From positions 1-31,269 of the forward strand of contig JAODMS010000059.1 of NCBI GenBank assembly GCA_025464925.1: a stretch of 31,269 nucleotides of DNA. Direction: 5' to 3'. Shown here one piece after another: positions 24,556 through 30,686 of the stretch (position 1 is the first letter of the stretch; each line of letters begins with the position of its first letter). This DNA comes from Arthrobacter sp. (GTDB lineage: Bacteria; Actinomycetota; Actinomycetes; Actinomycetales; Micrococcaceae). The notes under the pieces were generated by a model, which was not told where the DNA came from, made no database searches, and worked only from the letters and a program-made list of their open reading frames with translations. The position numbers and the translations under genes were made by a program.

Positions 24556-25391
24556 GCGACTTTTCACGGCTGTCCCTGAACAGCGCCACCACCAAGAAGT
24601 GGACCCTCGCCGAGGCAGTCGACGGGTGCGTCCGGGCCGGCATCCCCGCGATCGGCCCCTGGCGGGACATCGTCGCCGACACCGGGCTGGACAAAGCCGC
24701 CAAGCTTATCCGGGACGCTGGCCTGCGCGTGTCCTCGCTGTGCCGGGGCGGATTCCTCACCGCAGCGGACCCGGCAGGACAGGCAGCGGCCCTCGCGGAC
24801 AACCGGGCCGCCATCTTGGAGGCCGTGGCTCTCGACACCCGGGAGCTGTTCCTGGTGGTCGGCGGCCTTGCACCGGGGGAGAAGGACGTCGTGGCGGCCC
24901 GCCGGCGGGTGGCCGACCGCCTCGAAGACCTCGTTCCGTTCGCCCTTGAGCACGGAGTCCGGCTGGTGCTCGAACCGCTGCACCCGATGTACGCGGCGGA
25001 CCGCGCCCTGATCTCCACCCTGGGCCAGGCCCTCGACCTCGCCGCACCGTACGATGCGAAGGCCGTCGGCGTCGCCGTCGACACCTTCCACGTCTGGTGG
25101 GACCCGGAACTGAAGACACAGATCGAACGTGCCGGCCAGGAAAACAGGATCGCCTCCTACCAGGTGTGCGATTTCAACCTCCCCATCGCCGCGGATGCCC
25201 TCCTCTCCCGCGGCATGATGGGCGACGGCGTCATCGATTTCGCCACCATCGGCAGCTGGGTCCGCGACGCCGGCTACACCGGCGACATCGAAGTGGAAAT
25301 TTTCAACCAGGACATCTGGAACGCGGACGGGGACACCACCCTGGCGACCTTGAAGGGACGCTACGCGGAACTGGTGCTGCCCTACGCCTGA
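24552..25391 (+). CDS. Sugar phosphate isomerase/epimerase-like TIM-barrel protein
   Basis: The 279-residue protein belongs to the AP-endonuclease-2/xylose-isomerase-like barrel superfamily. Candidate metal-binding residues are visible in LVLEPLHPMY (Glu and His), VAVDTFHVWWD (Asp and His) and IEVEIFNQD (Glu), the usual divalent-cation site. Despite the common annotation, members include isomerases, epimerases, lyases and hydrolases of keto-sugars. It starts in an ATGA overlap with the DUF993 gene, ends the operon, and its stop lies 14 bases from the convergent hydrolase gene. The reaction is unknown. Confidence 0.9.
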   Translation: MSDFSRLSLNSATTKKWTLAEAVDGCVRAGIPAIGPWRDIVADTGLDKAAKLIRDAGLRVSSLCRGGFLTAADPAGQAAALADNRAAILEAVALDTRELFLVVGGLAPGEKDVVAARRRVADRLEDLVPFALEHGVRLVLEPLHPMYAADRALISTLGQALDLAAPYDAKAVGVAVDTFHVWWDPELKTQIERAGQENRIASYQVCDFNLPIAADALLSRGMMGDGVIDFATIGSWVRDAGYTGDIEVEIFNQDIWNADGDTTLATLKGRYAELVLPYA

Positions 25392-25405
25392 CCAGCTGCG
25401 GGACG

Positions 25406-26302
25406 TTACTTCTGGAAGAGCGACTCCGTGACCTTGCGCGTCAGTTCGTGAATGACGCCAAGGCGCGCCTCGCTTTCGGCGTCCTCGCCCCAGGTGTAGA
25501 TCGTCAGCGCGTAGGAGCGGCCGTCGGCACTCAGGATGGCCGCGTCATGGACGTAACCGTTCAGCTCGCCGTACTTGTGGTGAACGGTGATCTCCGCGTC
25601 AACGGCGGCCGGGATGAGCCGCTCGTTGTTGGTCTGCTGCATGTAGCCCAGCAGTTCGTCCGTGTGTTCGGCGTTGAGCAGCTTCCCCGAGGAAAGCTGT
25701 TTCAGCAGCAGTGCCATCTCGGCCGGCGTCAGGAGGTTCTGTTCCGGGTCGTAGCTGATGCCGATGGAGGCCGCGTACTCGGCCAGCTTGGGGTAGCCGA
25801 TGTCCTGCATCAGCAGCAGCCATGAATCATTGCTGCTGTTGTTGACCATGGCCTTGAGCTGGAACGCGGCATCGAAGGCACCGAGGGACCCGTCCAGCGT
25901 CTTCTCGCCGGTTTCCACGAGGTGATAGTAGGCCGCGGCCGTGATGATCTTGGCGGTGCTGGCGGCCACGTACGGGGTAGTGTCACCGTAAACCGCCGGC
26001 TCGCCACCGCTGTTGTCTACCAGTGCGACGCCGATCCGGTAACCGCCGTTTTCGCTCAGGATCCGTGTGATCTCGGTGTCCAGATCGACGGCGCTCCGGG
26101 GAGCCTCCGGCGCCGGGGCCGCTACGGGCTCCTGCGCCTGCCAATCCAGGGCCAGGAAACCAGTCGCGGGCATCGGCCCGGTGCGGACGACGGCGACGGT
26201 GGCGGCGGTGAAAAGGACCAGGACGGCGGCGGCCCACACCAGGAGCAGGCGCCTGCCGCTTCTAAACCCCGATGCCGGCCGCTTCGGTCCCGTTTTCCTC
26301 AT
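25406..26302 (-). CDS. Membrane-anchored class A beta-lactamase-like serine hydrolase
   Basis: The 298-residue protein has a basic N-terminus and one transmembrane anchor or uncleaved signal (about 19-39), then an Ala/Pro linker. The catalytic domain shows Ser115-x-x-Lys118 (ASTAKI), Ser157-Asn-Asp in place of SDN, and Lys243-Tyr-Gly in place of KTG. The distance from Ser157 to the LLTPAEMALLL segment is about 35 residues, so the omega loop carrying the deacylating Glu166 of true class A enzymes seems to be missing. It may be a peptidoglycan-modifying enzyme or penicillin-binding-like protein rather than a resistance lactamase. ATG at 26302 has GGAAGG upstream. Confidence 0.85.
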   Translation of the reverse strand: MRKTGPKRPASGFRSGRRLLLVWAAAVLVLFTAATVAVVRTGPMPATGFLALDWQAQEPVAAPAPEAPRSAVDLDTEITRILSENGGYRIGVALVDNSGGEPAVYGDTTPYVAASTAKIITAAAYYHLVETGEKTLDGSLGAFDAAFQLKAMVNNSSNDSWLLLMQDIGYPKLAEYAASIGISYDPEQNLLTPAEMALLLKQLSSGKLLNAEHTDELLGYMQQTNNERLIPAAVDAEITVHHKYGELNGYVHDAAILSADGRSYALTIYTWGEDAESEARLGVIHELTRKVTESLFQK

Positions 26303-26573
26303 ATGCCAGAACCTTCCAGATCAGACGGGCGGGTCTACCGGGACCCGGGAATGTCCACGGTACAGCGAATCTTCGCAGAACCAATTTCACGGAACGGAGT
26401 GTGTTCGGTGCAACCTATGGACCTATCGGGCCCTACGTGCTGGCCGTCACCCGGGGATCCCCCCTCCACCCGCCCATTCACCTCCGGGCAAGCGGACGTA
26501 CACTGGCCTTCGACTCTCTCCGGAAGGGGGAGACCGGATGCCTTCGATGTCCATCTGCAAGAAAGGTAGTGAC

Positions 26574-26816
26574 ATGACCGACCCCAACAATGACACGTCC
26601 GATTCCGGCGATCTTCGTGGTCCTGGTGAACCGGACGCACTCGATCCCGAGCAGCCTCACCCCGGCGCGGGTACGGCGAAGAACATCCGTGAGGAACAGC
26701 AGACCCAAGCGGCCGGGACGGTGCCGGCCGCCTACGTGGGCAGCGGCGATCCCGACGCTGAGCACAAGCCGGAAGAGGCCGCCCAGGACCCAGGGACCTG
26801 GGATGACCAGGTCTAG
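26574..26816 (+). CDS. Small acidic hydrophilic protein, unknown function
   Basis: The 80-residue product begins MTDPNNDTSDSGDLRG and ends EEAAQDPGTWDDQV. It is rich in Asp, Glu, Pro, Gly and Gln, with no hydrophobic segment, and is probably disordered. ATG at 26574 has AAAGG upstream. It is followed after 52 bases by a second small acidic gene with a similar ending (AAQDPG here, ATAQD there). I recognise no characterised family. The pair may be a local duplication or a stress-related pair; that is speculation. Confidence 0.7.
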   Translation: MTDPNNDTSDSGDLRGPGEPDALDPEQPHPGAGTAKNIREEQQTQAAGTVPAAYVGSGDPDAEHKPEEAAQDPGTWDDQV

Positions 26817-26868
26817 TTTCCGGCGCATCGGCGTGCCTATATTAAGTGACTGACATTCAGGAGGAGCC

Positions 26869-27027
26869 ATGACCATCAACTCACCAGACGGGCCGCTCGA
26901 CGACGAGCAGAAGCCAGCCACCGGCGGCAAGGTCCCCAACAAAGAAGACGGGGTGGGGGTCGGGGCAGGCAATGAGCCCAACACCTTCGAACCCGAAGAA
27001 GACCCTGAGGCGACCGCACAGGACTAG
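26869..27027 (+). CDS. Very small acidic protein, unknown function
   Basis: The 52-residue product (MTINSPDGPLDDEQKPATGG, later NTFEPEEDPEATAQD) has a very strong ribosome binding site, CAGGAGGAG, six bases from the ATG. A TATATT box (26838-26843) lies upstream at a distance that would give a short leader. It is acidic, Gly/Pro-rich and probably unstructured. Its TAG stop is part of the CTAG that borders the left inverted repeat of the IS5-like unit, so the mobile DNA begins at the next base. I do not know a function. Confidence 0.72.
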   Translation: MTINSPDGPLDDEQKPATGGKVPNKEDGVGVGAGNEPNTFEPEEDPEATAQD

Positions 27028-27043
27028 GGCGCGTCTCCTAAAT
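27028..27043 (+). repeat. Left terminal inverted repeat of the IS5-like unit
   Basis: GGCGCGTCTCCTAAAT, preceded by CTAG. It matches the inverted right end with three mismatches and lies 31 bases before the remains of the transposase gene. Confidence 0.65.
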
Positions 27044-27074
27044 AGCCTCGTTGGGTGCTGGCAGGCTGGGAAGC

Positions 27075-27741
27075 GTGTCGCGTTTCCAGGTTTCACCGAC
27101 AGCCAGTGGGCCCGTATTGAGCGGCTGCTTCCGTCCTCGGACGGGCAGCGGGGCCGGCCGTTCCGCAACCACCGGCAGGTGGTCGAGGGCATTGTCTACC
27201 GGTACAGGTGCGGCATTGCCTGGCGGGACCTGCCGGCGGTGTTCGGTCCGTGGCAGACGGTGTGGAAACGCCACCGCCGCTTGAGGCGGGACGGGGCCTG
27301 GGACCGGATCCACCGGGTGCTGCTGGCCGAGGCCGACGCCGCCGGGCAGACCGACTAGACGGTCTCGGTGGACTCGACCATCAACCGTGCCCACCAGCAC
27401 GCGACCAACCTTCCCCGCGGCAGGGGCGGCCCCTGGCCTTCCTCCTCGGCCCGGGCCAGGGCTCGGACTCGCGCATGTTCACCCACGTGATGGCCTCCAT
27501 CGAGGTTCCGCGCACCGGCGGCGGCCGGCCCGTAAGCTTCGATGCCGAAGCCAACAAGGGCCGGGCCGCCGTGGAGCAGTCCTTCAGCCTGTTCAAGCAA
27601 TGGCGCGGAATCGCCACCCGCTTCGACAAGCTCGCCCTGACCTACCGGGCAGGCATCGCGCTCTACGCGGTCCTGATCTGGCTACGCGGTGTGTGGATCT
27701 CGTTTATGGAGGTTGACCGAATGCGCATGACCGACGCGTAA
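27075..27741 (+). pseudogene. Decayed IS5-family transposase
   Basis: An IS5-type start (VSRFQV from GTG at 27075) shifts frame near 27092. It continues as FTDSQWARIERLLPSSDG and VEGIVYRYRCGIAWRDLPAV, then DAAGQTD, with TAG at 27356-27358 where this family usually has Trp. VSVDSTINRAHQHATNLP follows and holds the first catalytic Asp. After another shift the frame gives RPLAFLLGPGQGSDSRMF and then jumps to SFDAEANKGRAAVEQSF and LFKQWRGIATRFDKLAL. By comparison with remembered relatives, the middle segment with the second Asp (usually near DKAYSSRAIR) is deleted. The last Glu (VEQ) remains. The enzyme cannot be active. Confidence 0.85.
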
Positions 27742-28499
27742 GAGGTGCCAGCTCGAGGGCCGGCGCGCATGCTCGGGCAGCTCGTCGCACAGGTGGGAGT
27801 CGAGGGGACCCGTACAGTAGACGGCACGCCAGGACTGTGCGTCGGTGCAACCGGGGGCATTGATCGGGGCACTGGAAACCCGACGAAAACCCCATAAACA
27901 CTGACCGTCAGCGCTCGACGCCACAAGCCGGCGCACAGTTGCGGCACAGAGACGTTACGCATGAAATCGGCGCTCTCCGCCGGCACGGCCCCGGTGGGGC
28001 TGGACTCCTAAAGGTTCACGAAGCCATGCGGGATTGGTCCTCGGATAGCACCCCCATGTTGACGGACCGCTCCTCGGCCCGGATCACGCCGTTGCCGTCC
28101 ACGACCTCGAAGGGCTGGCAGGTCGGGATGGTGAAGCAGAGACTCGTTCCCGCGATGCGGTCGTCGAAGCAGGCGTCGATGAAGGATGAGTGCCGCCGGT
28201 TGTGTGGCGCATGATTCGGACCGGACAAAACGCGAGGCCGGATTGTGGCCGCCATTGTGCGCGACTGTAAGACGCAAATAACGCTCCAGTAACGCTTTCC
28301 GTGGAGGATCTTCAACAGGGGAGCGAGTTAACCCCCGCCAAGGTGAGGCGGTGATTAGTTTGTCGACTAGCGACGGCACGGGAACGCCGGGGCGTCGAGG
28401 GACGGGGCGGTTGTCGGGCCGCCGAAAGCACGGCACTGATCGAGGCGTCTCCATGAGTTGCGACGCCAGTCGTCAATGGCGTCGTGGGGCAGGTGCATG
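27742..28499. other. Region inside the IS-bounded unit without a confident gene
   Basis: About 750 bases between the transposase remnant and the unknown passenger gene. Open frames in 27663-27986 on the minus strand overlap the transposase remnant and look like shadows. The only stretch with coding-like codon use is the minus-strand fragment near 28016-28198. Composition is more mixed than in the chromosome on either side, consistent with imported, decaying DNA. Confidence 0.6.
28016..28198 (-). pseudogene. Possible 3' fragment of an unknown gene
   Basis: On the minus strand a stretch reads SSFIDACFDDRIAGTSLCF, then PFEVVDGNGVIRAEERSV and ends with a TGA at 28016. Its third codon positions are strongly G/C and the composition is protein-like, whereas the frame further upstream is not. 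It has no convincing start. I cannot assign a family. It may be a truncated remnant carried by the mobile unit. Confidence 0.3.
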
Positions 28500-29060
28500 A
28501 TGCGGCTGCGCAAACGTCGCCCCAGAGCGCGATCCACCCGAACTATCAGCCGTCAGGCCGACCGCATACTCGAAGAGGCAAGAGCCAGAGAGCGTGACTA
28601 CGAAAGTGAGGGGCTCCGGTCGGTCACGATCAGCCGCAACGATTTGATTCGCGAACTGACCCACGCCACCGGACATTCGCCTTTCCTCACGCAGATCGGC
28701 TGGGGCAATGCCGTCCGGGGATCGACCTTTACTCTGAATTTTGGGATCATGAACCCCGATCCATGGCCCTACTCCGAGGCTAATCTGGGCCTTTGCGTTT
28801 ACTGGGGTGTGGGCACCGGTATCGGGAGCGCCGGCGAATCACTTCAGATCGCCGACGAGGCCATCGGCGTCTTTGCCGTGGAGCTGGGCACCCTCAATTG
28901 GTCGGCGTCGCCGTACTACATCGACGCCTCGCACTTCCTGCCGACCACCCTTGCACCTGGAGCCTCCCGTATCGAGATGAGTTATCTGCTGTACGAGGTG
29001 AATGCTTTCGACGCCTGCGTGGTGCTCAAACGCGGCACCTTGTCGATTGGCATCACATAG
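28500..29060 (+). CDS. Hypothetical passenger protein of the IS-bounded unit
   Basis: From ATG at 28500 (AGG six bases upstream; other in-frame starts at 28458, 28476 and 28497 are possible) the product has 186 residues. The first 55 or so are basic and helical (RLRKRRPRARSTRTISRQ, then RILEEARARERDYES). After this comes a domain rich in aromatic and small residues (TFTLNFGIMNPDPWPYSE, LCVYWGVGTGIGSAGESL, LTTLAPGASR-like) suggesting a beta-rich fold. No known motif is recognised. Codons use more A/T than neighbouring chromosomal genes, a sign of transfer. A stable hairpin lies about 88 bases downstream. Confidence 0.6.
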   Translation: MRLRKRRPRARSTRTISRQADRILEEARARERDYESEGLRSVTISRNDLIRELTHATGHSPFLTQIGWGNAVRGSTFTLNFGIMNPDPWPYSEANLGLCVYWGVGTGIGSAGESLQIADEAIGVFAVELGTLNWSASPYYIDASHFLPTTLAPGASRIEMSYLLYEVNAFDACVVLKRGTLSIGIT

Positions 29061-29411
29061 TCATTCTGCGGCCGATAGGGGAGTCTCGATGAGGACATCT
29101 CGCCCAACCGGCGATAACAGCGCTAACGGACAGCGGGAGTTCCCTGGGGGCGGACTTCGGTCCGCCCACAGAGGGCAGTTCCGCCACTCCCGCAGCGCCC
29201 GGGCCGCCTTCGCATCCAGCTCGTCCAGGATCCCGGTCAGCTCCTCCATCGACCGGCGCTGGTAGTCCTCGCGGACCTCCCCCTCCCGCCGGGTCTCGAT
29301 TTCGATGACAGGCTGCCGGGAGGCGTCCTGCCGGTAGGACAGGATCGCAGAGACGGTGCGGGCCGAGACCGGCTCCCAGCCCTCCGGTTCCTCGGTGCGG
29401 GTCAGGGGCAC
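29061..29411 (-). pseudogene. Unknown minus-strand gene, probably frameshifted
   Basis: From GTG at 29411 the frame gives 116 residues with good codon bias to about residue 80 (EGWEPVSARTVSAILSYRQ, IEIETRREGEVREDYQRRS, ELDAKAARALREWRN), then a poorer tail. Just upstream in another frame, ATG at about 29497 gives MCEGVSVSAASVRVREIRQ and runs to a stop inside the start of this one. Together they look like one gene with a one-base frameshift, whose ATG lies close to the right terminal repeat. The charged, helical sequence is not recognised. The tail overlaps a hairpin, so the 3' end may also be replaced. Confidence 0.4.
29148..29167. terminator. Hairpin with UUCG tetraloop
   Basis: GGGCGGAC-TTCG-GTCCGCCC is a perfect 8-bp stem closed by C(UUCG)G, an exceptionally stable RNA loop. 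It lies 88 bases after the passenger gene stop on the plus strand. No T run follows, so a U-less terminator is the simplest reading. Confidence 0.6.
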
Positions 29412-29507
29412 CCCCGGATGTCCCAGTTCGCTTCCCGGTCCTGCCGGATCTCGCGCACGCGCACGGATGCCGCGCTGACTGACACTCCCTCACACATGAT
29501 TCCCCGG

Positions 29508-29523
29508 ATTTACGAGACACGAC
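29508..29523 (-). repeat. Right terminal inverted repeat of the IS5-like unit
   Basis: Read on the minus strand it is GTCGTGTCTCGTAAAT, 13 of 16 bases identical to the left end. CTAG borders it on the outside (29524-29527). Confidence 0.6.
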
Positions 29524-29616
29524 CTAGCCGCATGCCGGGTTGACCGCGGGGTCCTGCTCTCGCTGACGCTGGCCGTGGTAGCGGCGCAGTTCGCGGCTCC
29601 GGTGGCGGAGGTTTAG
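29524..29616 (+). pseudogene. Truncated 3' end of a membrane-protein gene at the mobile-element border
   Basis: Starting exactly at the right CTAG, an open frame gives about 30 residues ending GVLLSLTLAVVAAQFAAP and AEV before TAG at 29614-29616. The hydrophobic run looks like a last transmembrane helix. No matching 5' part is found left of the mobile unit, so insertion was probably accompanied by deletion, or the fragment is fortuitous. Confidence 0.4.
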
Positions 29617-29633
29617 GGGTTTCGCTCCGCAGT

Positions 29634-29663
29634 GACGGCGGGAGGCAGGTGCCTCCCGCCGTC
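29634..29663. terminator. Hairpin terminator between the mobile border and the DeoR-type gene
   Basis: A perfect 13-bp stem (29634-29646 with 29651-29663, GACGGCGGGAGGC and complement) closes a 4-base loop. It lies 56 bases after the DeoR-family stop on the minus strand and 18 bases after the truncated plus-strand frame. It probably serves as a terminator for one or both. Confidence 0.75.
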
Positions 29664-29718
29664 GTCCTGACGGGACTGAGAGGCCAGTTCTCTCCTGGTC
29701 GGGACGGACCGCTGCGCT

Positions 29719-30516
29719 TCAGCCGGCGTCGTCGGCCACAGGCGCCCCGCCGCGCGCCAGCCGAACCCGCCCCACACGCTCACCCAGGATCCGCCGGGCT
29801 TCGCCTGGCAGCCCTTCGTCGCTGATGAGTTCGTCCGCCTCCTCCAGGCCCGCAATGGTGCTGATGCCGAAGGTGCCCCACTTCGTGTGGTCGGCCAGCA
29901 CCACCACGCGGCGGGCAGCCGCCACGAAGGCCCGGTCCGTTTCGGCTTCCAGCACGTTCGGCGTGGTGAAGCCGGCATCGGCATCCACCCCATGGACACC
30001 GAGGAAGAGCACATCGAGGTGCAGCTGCTTCAGGGCGGAAGTTGCCAGCGGCCCCACCAAGGCGTCGGAGGGCGTGCGTTCGCCGCCGGTCAAGATCACC
30101 GTGGACGAGGAGGAGCCCTGGTGAAAGACGTCGGCAATGCGCACCGAGTTGGTGACCACGGTGATCCGGGGCCCGGCGGAGAGCAGTTGCGCCAGAGCCC
30201 ATGTGGTGGTGCCTGCGCTGAGTCCCACGGCCATTCCCTCGCGCACCTGGGCTGCCGCCTCGTGGGCGATCGCCATCTTCTCCTCCTGCAGCTGCGTCAC
30301 CTTCAGCTCGAAGCCGGGCTCGTGGGTGCTCACCCCGCCGGGCAGCTTGGCCCCGCCATGGATCTTCTCCACGGCGCCGGCAGCATCCAGCGCTTCGATG
30401 TCCCGCCGGACGGTCATGAGGGACACGCCCAGCAGCCGGGCGAGGTCGGCAACGCGGACAATCCGTTCGCGCTGGACCTCCGCGATGATGGCGGAGTGGC
30501 GTGCTGCGGCTAGCAT
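29719..30516 (-). CDS. DeoR/GlpR-family transcriptional repressor
   Basis: The 265-residue product has an N-terminal DeoR helix-turn-helix (ADLARLLGVSLMTVRRDIEAL, residues about 23-43) followed by the family GAVEKIHGGA segment. The C-terminal sugar-phosphate-sensing domain contains GLSAGTTTWALAQLL, VVTNSVRIADVF, LTGGERTPSDALVGPLA, DVLFLGVHGVDADAGFTT and VLADHTKWG. ATG at 30516 has AAGGA seven bases upstream; the longer frame upstream is not protein-like. It is divergent from galT with about 170 bases between, so it probably represses the galactose operon. The effector is presumably a phosphorylated galactose-pathway sugar. Confidence 0.93.
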   Translation of the reverse strand: MLAAARHSAIIAEVQRERIVRVADLARLLGVSLMTVRRDIEALDAAGAVEKIHGGAKLPGGVSTHEPGFELKVTQLQEEKMAIAHEAAAQVREGMAVGLSAGTTTWALAQLLSAGPRITVVTNSVRIADVFHQGSSSSTVILTGGERTPSDALVGPLATSALKQLHLDVLFLGVHGVDADAGFTTPNVLEAETDRAFVAAARRVVVLADHTKWGTFGISTIAGLEEADELISDEGLPGEARRILGERVGRVRLARGGAPVADDAG

Positions 30517-30650
30517 TTGGCGTCCTTCGTAGCTTGCTGAAAGGGAGTTGGGGAGCGGGCAGCGGCGACTGCGCAGGCTTCCCCCAGCACATCCTAATCT
30601 TCCCCGCCTGCACCAGGAGGCACCCGGCTCATGATTCATTATGTGCTCTA

Positions 30651-30680
30651 TTGTTTGAAAATGTTATTTGGTGTAAAAAT
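30651..30680 (+). promoter_or_regulatory. AT-rich promoter of galT, apparently leaderless
   Basis: TTGTTT (30651-30656) is followed by an extended -10, TGTAAAAAT (hexamer 30675-30680, four of six to TATAAT). Seven bases further is the A of the galT ATG at 30687, so transcription should start at the start codon. The AT-rich patch stands out in GC-rich surroundings, and its TTGTTTGAAAATGTTATTTG sequence may also be the DeoR operator. Confidence 0.55.
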
Positions 30681-30686
30681 TGGAGC

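Larger units (their letters stand above)
27028..29523. mobile_element. IS5-like unit bounded by inverted repeats, with decayed transposase and passengers
   Basis: The left end (27028-27043, GGCGCGTCTCCTAAAT) and the inverted right end (29508-29523, read as GTCGTGTCTCGTAAAT) match at 13 of 16 bases. Each is bordered outside by CTAG (27024-27027 and 29524-29527), which fits the YTAR-type target duplications of some IS5-family elements. Inside are a broken IS5-type transposase, a possible gene fragment, an intact unknown gene and a broken minus-strand frame. About 2.5 kb is too long for a simple IS5 element, so either it is a passenger-carrying derivative or the two ends come from different insertions. 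Confidence 0.6.

Noticed and set aside
23347..24567. 406-codon minus-strand open frame
   Set aside because: Antisense to the DUF993 gene; Gly/Val/Gln/His-rich shadow.
27663..27986. Minus-strand frames overlapping the transposase end
   Set aside because: Several overlapping frames with low-complexity composition; no start signal and no recognisable family.
28261..28320. Short repeat AACGCT occurring twice, considered as a phage attachment or CRISPR-like repeat
   Set aside because: Only two short copies with no integrase gene or regular spacing.
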